Below, piece after piece: positions 55,618-64,000 of a stretch of 64,000 nt of DNA (the first letter of the stretch is position 1; every line of letters starts with the position of its first letter). The position numbers and the translations under genes are program-made. Source of the DNA: Chitinophagaceae bacterium. Its GTDB lineage: Bacteria; Bacteroidota; Bacteroidia; Chitinophagales; Chitinophagaceae. The notes beneath the pieces are model-generated. The model did not search any database, was not told the origin of the DNA, and saw only the letters and a program-made list of their open reading frames with translations. The stretch lies in the NCBI GenBank assembly GCA_016720775.1, contig JADKJX010000004.1:496001-560000 (forward strand). The letters run 5' to 3'.

Positions 55618-55672
55618 ACAAATCATTCAATGAATGGTACATGAACTGAAACAAATCGTTCAATGAATGGTA
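55618..55672. promoter_or_regulatory. Two 22-bp operator-like repeats upstream of the DUF4242 gene
   Basis: Sites 55618-55639 and 55651-55672 match at 21 of 22 positions and start exactly 33 bp apart (three helical turns). Each ends with a TTCAATGAATGGTA half; the first has a perfect palindrome CATTCAATGAATG. They sit just upstream of the weak -33 region, the usual place for an AraC-type activator, and directly after the AraC-type gene. Confidence 0.6.
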
Positions 55673-55696
55673 AAATCAGATCAGTGAAAAAACAGC

Positions 55697-56797
55697 CTAG
55701 TGAAGCAGTTCGAGATAAGCCATGGGCAGGATGCCGTATTTCTTTTTAAAACACTTGGTGAAGTAAGAAGGGCTGCTGAACCCGGAATCAAATGTTATCT
55801 GTGAAATGCTGTACGGTTTTTTACGCATCAGGTCTTTGGCTTTCTCCAGCCTGAATTCCTTCAGCAGTATATTGGGCGATAAACCGGTAAGCTGAATTGT
55901 TTTGCGGTACAACTGCGATTTGCTCATGGCCATTTCCCTGCAGTAATCTTCAATATCAAATTCGGTATTCTGCCAGTTCTTTTCCAGGCTGCCGAAGAGG
56001 GATCCAAGCAGTGCCTCATCCTGCGGCGCCAGTACCAAAACATCACTCAGCCTGGTTTGAAAATGATCTTTTGCTGCCAGTTCTTTAACAGCAGATGCAA
56101 CAACGATCTGCATATTGCCGGCAATGGCACACATGTACCCGGCAAGTTGCAGGGTATCGCCAAACAGTTTGTTACTATTTTCAACCGGCTCACCGGCACT
56201 GATGGCGATCCGTATTCCGGATGCATCGCTGTCATATTCCCGCATTTCTTTTTGAACGGCCAATGCAAAAGAAACAGCTTTGGATGCTGACCTGAATGAA
56301 ATGATAAACCCGGTTCCGCCATACTCCACTTCGCTGCCGCCATGCCCGGCCAGGTTCTTCCTGATGGTATCATTATGCCGGTTCATGAGTTCATAGGTTT
56401 TATCCCTGCCCTGTTTATGTTCCGACAAAACGGGGTCGGCCGTTTTGATCAGCAGTAGCGTACGAAAAGAAGGATCAGCAAAAACCTTCAACCCGTCATC
56501 GGTGGTCTCCGCATCCGACGGGTCGTATATCCTTCCTAAAAAAGAAGAAACCACATCCGGGCTCACTTCAATTATCTTATTTGGAATAAGGCCATGTGCC
56601 TTGCCATGCAATTCCTCCACGGCCTCTTTGGATGGTGCATCAATCAGGCAGAAAATATTTTCCCGTTGTTCATCGATCCAATAGGTCATGCATTTGCATC
56701 CATACTCTCCCTGGTGGAACATGTCTTTTTGATGGGCTTTGGCAACATCCCTTGCCTTTACCCCCGGAACAATATGTACATCCATGTAGAGTGGCAT
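55697..56797 (-). CDS. DUF4242 - nucleotide-cyclase-like - AraC DNA-binding fusion regulator
   Basis: The 366-residue protein uses the ATG at 56797 (MPLYMDVHIVPG); an upstream ATG at 56887 would add 30 residues of unlike character. Residues 3-85 are a DUF4242 domain. Residues 112-240 resemble a class III nucleotide-cyclase domain (GGTGFIISFRSASKAVSFALAVQKEM, IRIAISAGEPVENSNKLFGDTLQLA). The first metal-binding Asp of the canonical F-D-I motif is absent (LLLIKTAD), so it is probably a sensor and not a cyclase. Residues 275-362 are a full AraC helix-turn-helix (FRLEKAKDLMRKKPYSISQITFDSGFSSPSYFTKCFKKKYG). It lies next to the DUF4242 gene and its operators. Confidence 0.85.
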   Translation of the reverse strand: MPLYMDVHIVPGVKARDVAKAHQKDMFHQGEYGCKCMTYWIDEQRENIFCLIDAPSKEAVEELHGKAHGLIPNKIIEVSPDVVSSFLGRIYDPSDAETTDDGLKVFADPSFRTLLLIKTADPVLSEHKQGRDKTYELMNRHNDTIRKNLAGHGGSEVEYGGTGFIISFRSASKAVSFALAVQKEMREYDSDASGIRIAISAGEPVENSNKLFGDTLQLAGYMCAIAGNMQIVVASAVKELAAKDHFQTRLSDVLVLAPQDEALLGSLFGSLEKNWQNTEFDIEDYCREMAMSKSQLYRKTIQLTGLSPNILLKEFRLEKAKDLMRKKPYSISQITFDSGFSSPSYFTKCFKKKYGILPMAYLELLH

Positions 56798-56915
56798 ACC
56801 TGTTTCTGTTTTATCATTGCCGGTGCAGCATCCCGGTACCTGCAAAAAAAGTTCGCTAAAGATAAACTCTAAAATTGAGTAACACAATACTTAACCTTGC
56901 GCTACGGCGAAAAAA

Positions 56916-57509
56916 TCATATCCTTTTTAACCAACCGGTAATACTCATCCGGCTTCGGTTGGCGGTTGATACGGCGTGTTCGGTTTCATCACTTTTAAAA
57001 AGCACCGCTGTTTGCGAGCAGGGTAAGATCTCCTGCACCGCATCGTTCTCATATACCTGCAGCTGCCCGCCATCTTTGTCCAGCCAGTTCTCATTCAAAT
57101 ACGTGATGAGGGAATATTTCCGGTTGTCGTCGTTTTTAAACCGGTCTTTGTGCCGCTTGTAAAAATTACCTTCCCCGTACACCGCATAATGAAACTCGTA
57201 GGCATTGATACCGGCATAACAGGTGCGGTTGAGGTGTTCAATAAAATCTTCTGCCCGTTGCAGGAACTCATTCTCAAAAACATTGTCATGTTCTTTATCC
57301 AGCCAGTAAATTTTATCGCTTCGCATTTTCTGACCGGCATCTTTTATCGGTTCATTTCCGATACCGGCAGCCGTCATTAATCCATCCCGTTGTAATTGAA
57401 AAATATTCTGCTGCAATCCTGTTGATAATGCCGCTGTTAAAAACCCGGGTGCAATACCCACTTTATTAGCAAGGTAGCTGTCTATCAGCAGGTCAAATTG
57501 TTCATTCAT
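56916..57509 (-). CDS. 2-oxoglutarate-Fe(II) oxygenase
   Basis: The 197-residue enzyme has the iron triad H-x-D...H (YKRHKDRFKND and DETEHAVSTANRSR) and the Arg for 2-oxoglutarate (NRSRMSITGWLK). The YAVYGEGNFYKRH...RKYSLITYLNENW layout is that of prolyl-4-hydroxylase/PKHD-type oxygenases. It should hydroxylate a protein or small-molecule target; the target is unknown. It is 118 nt upstream of the AraC fusion gene on the same strand but with its own leader. Confidence 0.9.
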   Translation of the reverse strand: MNEQFDLLIDSYLANKVGIAPGFLTAALSTGLQQNIFQLQRDGLMTAAGIGNEPIKDAGQKMRSDKIYWLDKEHDNVFENEFLQRAEDFIEHLNRTCYAGINAYEFHYAVYGEGNFYKRHKDRFKNDDNRKYSLITYLNENWLDKDGGQLQVYENDAVQEILPCSQTAVLFKSDETEHAVSTANRSRMSITGWLKRI

Positions 57510-57556
57510 GATGACTATTGAGGGAAGTAAGGTAGGACTTTAAAAACTGGTTGCCC

Positions 57557-58686
57557 TTATTTTACAGCGATCCATTTTAAACAAACCGGTTTCCCTATCC
57601 TGATCCGGTTTTGTGTATCGGTAAGCAATCCCGTTTTAGCATCCCGTTTAAAGATCACGATCTCATCGCTGTTTTGATTTGCCACCAGTAAAAATTTTCC
57701 CGAAGGATCGAAATTAAAATTGCGGGGTGTTTTACCCAGTGTTGATTGGTGTGCTACAAGTGATAAGGTTCCGTCTTTTTTATTGATGCTGAAAATGGCG
57801 ATCGCATTTGCATCAGCCCGGTTGGAAGCATACAGGAATTTACCATCCGGTGGGAAACATGAATATCCGCACTGCCTGCGTTGCTGGTATCACCAACGGG
57901 CATGCTGCTGATGCGTTGTTTACTTTTCAGTGTTCCCTCCTGGTGATCAAAAACCACCACGGTGCCGCTCAATTCTTCCACGAGGTAAGCATACTTATCA
58001 GAAGGATGAAAACAAATATGCCTTGGGCCAGCCCCATCGGTTGACTTTGCAAAAGCCTGCCTGGCAGTTGTAAGTTTACCGGTGGTTTCATCAAAGGCAT
58101 AGATCATCACTTTATCAATACCCAGGTCGGGCACAAAGAGAAAATGATTATCAGCAGAAAAAAAAGTACAATGAACATGCGGCTTCGCCTGTCTCTCTTT
58201 ATTCAGGCCCGATCCTTCGTGCTGAATAACATCGGTAGCGGCACGCAGGCTTCCATCGGCCTGAACGGCTAGCACCGATAAACTCCCGCTGCTGTAATTG
58301 CCCGCCACCACCCACCTGCCGGTTTTATCCACCGCCACGTAACAGGGATGATCACCACCCGATGGCTGCCCGTTGATATAAGTAAGATCACCTGTTTGTT
58401 TATTAAAAGAGAATGCAGCGATCTCTCCGCCCTTCCCGTTTTTGGCGGCATCTTCCTGCACGGCGTATACAAATTTCTCATCCGGCGAAACCGCCACAAA
58501 AGAAGGATTGGAAATCTTTACATGGCTCACTTCTTTATAAGAGCCATCGCTGCTGTTGAAGAGATACACATAGATGCCCTCACTTTTACCTGATGTATAT
58601 GTACCCGTGATAAGATAATGCTGCTGTGCGGTTGTTATAAAAGCAAGAACAGCAAACAGTGCGGTTAAATAAAATCTATACTTCAT
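57557..58686 (-). pseudogene. 6-phosphogluconolactonase-type lactonase (Pgl family), broken by one frameshift
   Basis: The N-terminal piece from the ATG at 58686 (MKYRFYLTALFAVLAFITTAQ, a signal peptide) runs in frame to about 57855. Then the frame changes and continues to a stop at 57557 (...GKPVCLKWIAVK). The body is the seven-bladed lactonase propeller: TYTSGKSEGIYVYLF, SPDEKFVYAV, SGGDHPCYVAVDKTGRWVVAGNYSSGSL, GPRHICFHPSDKYAYLVEEL. The break lies at a G run (57852-57854); one extra base restores HVSPPDGKFLYASNRAD. Members of this family hydrolyse 6-phosphogluconolactone or related lactones; with a signal peptide it is periplasmic. Confidence 0.85.
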
Positions 58687-58723
58687 GAATGTAATATACA
58701 ACAGCTTGCCGGCACAGGGAGGT

Positions 58724-59500
58724 CTACCCATTTCGCTTTTTCAGGCTGCAGCCCCAAACCCCATTAATGCCAAAATAATTTTTATGGGCAGCCGGTGAAA
58801 TTCCTGTTCCGGCAGTAGCACCCAGTTGCACCTGTTTGTTTACCGTATACGTGATGCTGAGATCTGCATTGTGTTGCGGCGGACTTCCATTGATGAACCC
58901 GGAGAATTCAGCAGCCAGTGCAATTTTTTTGCCGGCGTTATAGGTACCGCTTACGTTATAAATAAAAGAAGGATCAGGCAAGAACCCATCCCAGAAAACA
59001 CCGCTGCCGGCACCAACTATAAATTTCTGACCAAATGGTTTTTCCAGGTTTACCTGCAGCAGCGGCGCCCAGTATTTTGCCGTAAAGTTCTTACCGGCCA
59101 AAAAAGGGATGGCAATCTGTGCAGAAAAAATAACAGCAGGCCGTTTTTTTGTTTCACTCAGCAACAGCCAGTTGGCACCTATCATAACAGGTTCTGTACC
59201 GGTTGTATTTTTTGGCTGCGCCGATCTGTCGGTTGCGGTAATAAAATTCATTTCTGCATTTACTTCCAATTGCTTACTGATGCCGTATCGCAGTGTAAGG
59301 TTGGGGTATACCGTAGTGGAGAGTTCATCATTAATGGTTTCATGGCCAACCTCCCACTCTGCCTGCAAATAATTTTTATCAGCTATGAACTGGCTTTGTG
59401 ATTTATTGCGGCGGCCCTTTTTTATTTTCTTTTTCACCTGTGCCTGCGCAAAGCAGTAACCGCAAAGCAAGCAGGTGAGCAGAATGAAACGCTTTAACAT
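58724..59500 (-). CDS. Outer-membrane transporter-like beta-barrel (MetA-type phenol pathway-like family)
   Basis: The ATG at 59500 (MLKRFILLTCLLCGYCFAQAQ) starts a signal peptide; the 258-residue protein is otherwise beta-rich. TVYPNLTLRYGISKQLEVNAEMNFIT, GSGVFWDGFLPDPSFIYNVSG and FSGFINGSPPQHNADLSITYTVNKQVQLG are alternating strands typical of the outer-membrane barrel family pfam13557. The end (GINGVWGCSLKKRNG) is polar. No pathway genes are nearby, so the transported substrate is unknown. Confidence 0.78.
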   Translation of the reverse strand: MLKRFILLTCLLCGYCFAQAQVKKKIKKGRRNKSQSQFIADKNYLQAEWEVGHETINDELSTTVYPNLTLRYGISKQLEVNAEMNFITATDRSAQPKNTTGTEPVMIGANWLLLSETKKRPAVIFSAQIAIPFLAGKNFTAKYWAPLLQVNLEKPFGQKFIVGAGSGVFWDGFLPDPSFIYNVSGTYNAGKKIALAAEFSGFINGSPPQHNADLSITYTVNKQVQLGATAGTGISPAAHKNYFGINGVWGCSLKKRNG

Positions 59501-59702
59501 GTATTGAAAGTAGAGAATAAAGAGCACAGGACATAAAAATAAATTTCTCTTTCTTCAACAATTTCTCCTGGATAAGCTGTAAAAGGTATTTTACCCGGGA
59601 GTGATGAGTAAAACCCCGGCTGCAGGTAAAGGATAATTTTTACATTGTTGCCCAACTTATCACAAAATGAGATAAGCTGGTTTTATAAGATAAAAATTAT
59701 TT

Positions 59703-60244
59703 ATGCAGTTGCAAATCATTCAAAATCTCATATACGAGATCCGGGGTCAAAAAGTAATGCTCGACTTTGACCTTGCCACTTTATATGATAACGAAACAAG
59801 GGCTTTAAAACAAGCAGTTAAAAGGAATATCATGCGGTTCCCGAAGGATTTTATGTTTAAACTTAATAAAAGGAATGGCAGAAGGTTATCACAAATTGTG
59901 ATAACCTCCCCAAAGGCATAAAATACAGTCCTGCCACTCCTTATGCATTTACCGAACATGGGGTAACAATGCTGGCAAGTGTACTAAAAAGTAAAATGGC
60001 AATCCAGATGAATATTGCTATTGTAAGGGCTTTTATAGCCTTAAAACAATTTGCAATGAGTTATAAAGAACTTACTGAACAAATAAAAGAGCTTAAAGCC
60101 ACAACCGGAAATCATAATGCGCAGCTAAACCATATTTATGATGTACTGGAAAAACTGCTGCATAAAAAAGCTCAGCAAACGAAATGGGAGGACAGGGAAA
60201 GAATAGGATTTAAAAAACAGACTGAAAATACCCAACCACCTTAA
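59703..60244 (+). pseudogene. ORF6N domain (KilA-N-related antirepressor-like) protein, broken by one frameshift
   Basis: The first piece (59703 on, MQLQIIQNLIYEIRGQKVMLDFDLATLYDNETRALKQAVKRN) and the second (to 60244, ...VTMLASVLKSKMAIQMNIAIVRAFIALKQFAMSYKEL) form one ORF6N protein of about 180 residues. It includes a coiled-coil tail (LTEQIKELKATTGNHNAQLNHIYDVLEKLLHK). The frame switches at AATAAAAGG (A run 59868-59871); one extra A restores NKKEWQKVITNCDNLPKG. ORF6N is a DNA-binding domain found in phage antirepressors and in stand-alone chromosomal copies in Bacteroidota. No other phage genes are near. Confidence 0.85.
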
Positions 60245-62763
60245 AACGAAATACTAAACCCCCACTTGAATGCCCAGTTATCGGCGGCATGAGGCAGCGC
60301 ATAATAACCATAGCGGTAAAAAACACCACCGCCAATGCCGATATAGGCAACCGATAAGATACTGCGGCGGTATAAATTCTTTATCATCAATCCAGATTCA
60401 AACAAACCTTTTTCCGGAACTTTAAATGAAATGAGTTTTTGTGCAGCGGCATGATCAAGGCTTCCGTAACCGATGTTCTGCACAATGATGATCTCGGGCC
60501 TGATGGAAATATTTTTTGGTTTGAACAACAGGTTGCCAAAATTATGTTCAACAAATAAAGCGGCTGTTCTGCTGGAAGCGAATTCATACAACCCCACTGT
60601 TTGAAAACTGAATGGAACATATACGGTTATTTTTTTTCCGGTATTTGTTGCCCTGGTATTGAACAGGTACGAATAAGGAACTTCTCCCCAAACCTGCCCT
60701 GCTTCAATCTGGAAAGATGTTTTCCCCAGTTTTTTTAACAGGAAACTATGGTTGAACTGGATGGCAAGTTTTGTATAATCCAGGTCGCCATTAAAAACAT
60801 TTTGCAATCCTTTCGATAATTGCAGCAACAATTGTGTGGTTGCCGGTTTGGTGCGGATCTTTGACCGGCCCATCCTTGTAAATACCTCTCCCCGGGTAAG
60901 CCGGAATCCTATCCCCAATTCTGTATTGCGGAAACTGCGGATTTTTTTTCCGGTAACCGCATTGTCATATTCATAATCGTAACGGGCGGGATTGCGGTTC
61001 TCATTCATCAGCCAGATATCTGACTGAATGGAAGGCCGCAGTTTTGTACTGAAATTAATTTTGAACTGCTCCACGCTATCCATGCGTGACCGCTGAAAAT
61101 TGCGCAATGACTGGTTTGAAAAAACAGAACCGTTGCGGACAAAATAATCAACATTGCCCGGTTCACTAATATCCCTGCTGTAATCAAAACGCAAACTTGT
61201 ATTTGTCCGTTGTTTGAAGCTGAACTGGATATTGCCGCCGTATTTCCATGCTTTATCACGCAGACCATAACCGGCAAAGCCCCCAACCGAGAACCATTTG
61301 CTCAGCAGGCTGTTTGTCTGCACACCGGCGCCGATGCGGAAGGACTCATATTTGTTGATGCCGGAAATAATGTATTTAAACGGGATATCAACCTTACCCC
61401 ATGGAATGCCCTCGATGGAAAGTATCTGAAATGCCTTGTTCACTTTTTCGATGGTATTCTTATACCTGGCCGGCAGCATTTCATATGTCTCATACGTAAG
61501 CTTACTTTTTTCATTCAGGGTATCGGTACGCATTCTTGTCCAGGTGCTGTCGGGCCGTTTGCCCGCCTTGGGATGATATTCCAGTTGCACATCCGAAAAA
61601 TCAGCACGGGAAAATGATCTGCCTATTTCTACGTTGCTGATGTAGCAGCGAGAATCCCAGTAAAGCATTACCGAATCTGTCTTCAGGTCTTTTTGAGAAA
61701 GCGTGGTATTCAATTGCGATGGGAACCACTTACCATTTACCCGTTCGTATTTCTGCTGCAGCCTGAAGGTGAAGATCATTCCCTTTTCATTGGCAGGTGC
61801 TGCAATGATATTTTCAATGGCATAGCCATCCGAGTTGATATAGATCAAACCGCTTAGCCCGTTAAATTTTTTTCCGGCCCTGGGTTCAAAACTGATGATG
61901 AATGTGGTATCCTTTTCATGAGGGATATTTTCTTTGAGCCGGAATTTATACATGCTGATACTGCCATCTATCACCGGGCTCACATAGCTGATATTATTCA
62001 TCACTAAATAATCCTTATAAAAACCAAAGGGTTGAAAATTGGAAGTGGTTACGCCAAAGGTTGCATTCTTTAAGCCGGAAAATTTTGTGGCCAGTACGGT
62101 TTCCTTCGTCTGCCCGGGAAATTTAAAAATGCGTTCGGTATAGGATTCCGTCACCAGTAAATAATTTTCCCGGAAACGTTTGGCAAGCAGGGCACCCAGT
62201 TTATTGCCCGATGTATCTTTTGCTTTTTCGGCCAGCTTGTTCACCTGGTCCATCGGTTGCTTCTGATCTTTTCGTTTACTGCTGTCGCCCCGGTTCATAT
62301 TCCAGAAACGGTTGCCCGCCGCCAATGCCGCAATGGTATAGGCATTGTATTTAAACGAAGGCTGTTGTTCCGGGTCGTTTCTTTTTTTATTACGCTGAAG
62401 CAGTTTAATGATGCGGTGTGCGGGGTTCTCATTACTTGATACGATCACGGTCTCCAGTTCAGCGCTGATGCGTTCCAAAAATATTGAAACAGGAGTGGCC
62501 GTTTTCTCTGCCTTATATTCCCTTCCTTTATAGCCGATATAACTTATAACAAGAGTTGCATTCACCGGCAGATTATTAAAGGAGAATTGCCCGTCAATAT
62601 CAGTTACGGTCCCGGTATTGGTTCCTTTAAGGGTAACACTTACAAATGCAAGCGGCAGTTTTGAAACAGCGTCATAAATTATTCCTGAAAATTCAGCAGG
62701 CTGTGCATGCGATAAGAAAGGAAGCGCTGCCAAGAATAAGAAAAAGAAAAGCTTCCTTCGCAT
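60241..62763 (-). CDS. DUF5686 and carboxypeptidase-like regulatory domain outer-membrane protein
   Basis: The 840-residue protein has a signal peptide (FFFLFLAALPFLSHAQ). Residues about 24-110 are a carboxypeptidase-regulatory-like Ig domain (FSGIIYDAVSKLPLAFVSVTLKGTNTGTVTDIDGQFSFNNLP), as at the start of TonB-dependent receptors. The rest is DUF5686: IVSSNENPAHRIIKLLQRNKKRNDP and a long beta-barrel-like C-terminus ending in NWAFKWGFSISF. It is an outer-membrane protein of unknown role, common in Bacteroidota. Its end overlaps the ORF6N gene end by 4 bp (convergent). Confidence 0.9.
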   Translation of the reverse strand: MRRKLFFFLFLAALPFLSHAQPAEFSGIIYDAVSKLPLAFVSVTLKGTNTGTVTDIDGQFSFNNLPVNATLVISYIGYKGREYKAEKTATPVSIFLERISAELETVIVSSNENPAHRIIKLLQRNKKRNDPEQQPSFKYNAYTIAALAAGNRFWNMNRGDSSKRKDQKQPMDQVNKLAEKAKDTSGNKLGALLAKRFRENYLLVTESYTERIFKFPGQTKETVLATKFSGLKNATFGVTTSNFQPFGFYKDYLVMNNISYVSPVIDGSISMYKFRLKENIPHEKDTTFIISFEPRAGKKFNGLSGLIYINSDGYAIENIIAAPANEKGMIFTFRLQQKYERVNGKWFPSQLNTTLSQKDLKTDSVMLYWDSRCYISNVEIGRSFSRADFSDVQLEYHPKAGKRPDSTWTRMRTDTLNEKSKLTYETYEMLPARYKNTIEKVNKAFQILSIEGIPWGKVDIPFKYIISGINKYESFRIGAGVQTNSLLSKWFSVGGFAGYGLRDKAWKYGGNIQFSFKQRTNTSLRFDYSRDISEPGNVDYFVRNGSVFSNQSLRNFQRSRMDSVEQFKINFSTKLRPSIQSDIWLMNENRNPARYDYEYDNAVTGKKIRSFRNTELGIGFRLTRGEVFTRMGRSKIRTKPATTQLLLQLSKGLQNVFNGDLDYTKLAIQFNHSFLLKKLGKTSFQIEAGQVWGEVPYSYLFNTRATNTGKKITVYVPFSFQTVGLYEFASSRTAALFVEHNFGNLLFKPKNISIRPEIIIVQNIGYGSLDHAAAQKLISFKVPEKGLFESGLMIKNLYRRSILSVAYIGIGGGVFYRYGYYALPHAADNWAFKWGFSISF

Positions 62764-62935
62764 TTTAGTTGATTAACAGGTCTGAATTAAGACTATAAAA
62801 ATACGGGATTTAGCGTGGGGCGGATTTCTTTAAATAGAGAGTCGGTTTGAAATGTTTAAAAAGAAATACCAGGCCGAGCTTCAACCTGTTCCTCTCCAAT
62901 TAGCCCAAAACAATTTATATGTCGAACAAAGTTAT

Positions 62936-62943
62936 TAGTTTTG
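62936..62943 (+). promoter_or_regulatory. -7 promoter element of the OmpA-like gene
   Basis: TAGTTTTG fits TAnnTTTG perfectly, 25 nt before the ATG at 62969. The -33 region (TTTATATG around 62914) is weak. It lies in the 205-nt gap between two divergent genes. Confidence 0.45.
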
Positions 62944-62968
62944 CATAGAAACTAACCCATCATGCAAT

Positions 62969-64000
62969 ATGTCCAAACTATCTTATTACAAAACTGTAGT
63001 AAAAAAAATCTTTTTACTATGCCTGATTTTGTTTCAGATCGCTGACGTACATGCCCAGAACAGGTTTGGTATACTGGCTGGGGCCGGTAAGTCGTCGCTG
63101 AGTAAAATCCAGGGGCCGACAGATAATATTAATAAGTATTCATCCCGGACCTCTTTCTGGGGTGGACTTACCGGCGACTTCTCTTTAGGCGCAATGGGAT
63201 TCAGTTTATCCACGGCAGCCACCTACCATACAAAAGGGTACGAATTCAAATTGCAAAACGCTACCGGTGCAAATAATACCATTAAAGATTCCAGCTTTAT
63301 ACAAAGCCTGAATTATGTTGACATAAATCTCCTGCTGCTCAAACGGTTTCACCTGGATGACAGGACCAGTTTCTTTATTGGTACCGGCCCCGTGCTGAGT
63401 GTACTTGTGTCGGGAAAAGAAAAAAGCACCATGAGTTATTTTGGCAATACCATGCCAACCACAGAAACAACAAAGACCAGTTTGCAAACGGGCAGCGCTG
63501 CCGGCAACTATAAAAGGATCTATCCCAGCCTGAGTTTTGTTGGCGGGGTTGAGTTCAGCCGGATTTCATTGCACTTCAATTACAATATTCCACTGGATTA
63601 TTATTACCTGGGTGCAACAACAAAAAAGTACCAGCACAGCATGAAGACATTCGGCGTAAGTGTTGGTTATACCCTGTTCATGGGCAAGCGCTCTGAAAGA
63701 GAAAAGAAAGAGCCGAGAGAGCCGAAAGAGAAGAAAGAAAAAATATCGACAAAGATCGAACCGGTAAAAATAGATTCAACAGCCGATACCGATGGCGACG
63801 GGATACTGGATATAAATGACAAATGCCCCGGTCATAAAGGCACCGCCAAATATGGTGGCTGCCCGGTACCTGACAGTGATGGTGATGGCGTGAATGATGA
63901 TTCAGACAGATGCCCGTTGGTAGAAGGCCCCATTTCCAACTATGGCTGTCCGGAATTTAAAGAACCGGTGGTTGTTGTTTCAAAAGACACCCTGCGTTTT
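62969..64000 (+). CDS. Outer-membrane protein with TSP3-type calcium-binding repeats (OmpA-like), partial
   Basis: The frame is open from the ATG at 62969 to the window end (344 codons, no stop). Residues 1-30 are a signal peptide (LCLILFQIADVHAQ). Residues about 31-235 form an outer-membrane beta-barrel (FGILAGAGKSSL, FWGGLTGDFSLG, FSLSTAATYH, FGVSVGYTLFMG). A Lys/Glu/Pro-rich linker (REKKEPREPKEKKEK) then leads into two thrombospondin-type-3 repeats (DTDGDGILDINDKCP, DSDGDGVNDDSDRCP). Proteins of this form usually end in an OmpA peptidoglycan-binding domain, which would be beyond the window. It probably links the outer membrane to the cell wall. Confidence 0.88.
   Translation, partial: MSKLSYYKTVVKKIFLLCLILFQIADVHAQNRFGILAGAGKSSLSKIQGPTDNINKYSSRTSFWGGLTGDFSLGAMGFSLSTAATYHTKGYEFKLQNATGANNTIKDSSFIQSLNYVDINLLLLKRFHLDDRTSFFIGTGPVLSVLVSGKEKSTMSYFGNTMPTTETTKTSLQTGSAAGNYKRIYPSLSFVGGVEFSRISLHFNYNIPLDYYYLGATTKKYQHSMKTFGVSVGYTLFMGKRSEREKKEPREPKEKKEKISTKIEPVKIDSTADTDGDGILDINDKCPGHKGTAKYGGCPVPDSDGDGVNDDSDRCPLVEGPISNYGCPEFKEPVVVVSKDTLRF

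Noticed and set aside
59703..60244. Prophage region
   Set aside because: Only the ORF6N protein is phage-like; no integrase, terminase, capsid or tail genes are seen in the window.
1..64000. tRNA or rRNA genes
   Set aside because: No cloverleaf-like block with T-loop GTTCRA and D-loop motifs or rRNA stretch was recognised; the scan was by eye only.

Overview
The window reads as a chromosomal piece of a Bacteroidota bacterium, most likely family Chitinophagaceae. This is inferred from the type IX secretion (T9SS) and gliding-type C-terminal domains, the DUF1501/DUF1800 pair, DUF5686 with a carboxypeptidase-like domain, many SPII lipoproteins, Bacteroidota promoter elements (TTTG about 20 nt before TAnnTTTG) and the small-palindrome repeat families between genes. 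No rRNA, tRNA, CRISPR array, prophage or integrative element was found. The genes at both window edges are partial.

Layout. 1-5.5 kb: a secreted zincin with a beta-propeller (partial), a GNAT acetyltransferase, an RRM glycine-rich RNA-binding protein, an NAD-dependent epimerase followed by a steroid 5-alpha-reductase homologue, and an esterase. 5.5-11.6 kb: topoisomerase IV genes parC and parE, with a DUF1835 gene and a REP-associated tyrosine transposase flanked by mirrored palindromic repeats lying between them. 11.8-20 kb: lipoproteins, an SDR, a DUF1028 protein, a rhodanese-thioredoxin lipoprotein, a formimidoylglutamase-like enzyme, nagA and a DoxX-like protein. 20-27.5 kb: a DUF1501/DUF1800 secreted pair, a membrane protein and a DPP-IV-like S9 peptidase. 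27.9-34.5 kb: a formate oxidation locus, with mobA, fdhD and a small conserved gene converging on fdhA and a fused fdsG-fdsB subunit. 34.7-37.8 kb: lipoproteins and small proteins. 38.1-40.2 kb: a sulfur operon (sulfide:quinone-oxidoreductase-like flavoprotein, TusE, DsrE2). 40.4-49.8 kb: a DUF418 membrane protein, a large T9SS adhesin-like protein, a cupin, small membrane proteins and a secreted caspase-like peptidase. 50-64 kb: an unrecognised GNAT-like protein, an M1-type aminopeptidase, VOC and OsmC proteins, a DUF4242 gene with its probable AraC-type regulator, a 2OG-Fe(II) oxygenase, a lactonase, an ORF6N protein, a DUF5686 protein and an OmpA-like protein (partial).

The most interesting points are: (i) a regulator that fuses DUF4242, a degenerate nucleotide-cyclase domain and an AraC DNA-binding domain, lying beside a DUF4242 target gene whose promoter carries two near-identical 22-bp palindromic sites 33 bp apart; (ii) a RAYT transposase with mirrored two-palindrome units, inserted between topoisomerase IV genes; (iii) the SQR-TusE-DsrE2 operon, which has neither dsrAB nor tusA; and (iv) an array of AAACCTATAAGGTCTGC units at 45.6-45.8 kb. 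Six single-base frameshifts break otherwise normal genes. Five of them are explained by a run one base too short, so they look more like homopolymer sequencing errors than gene decay.
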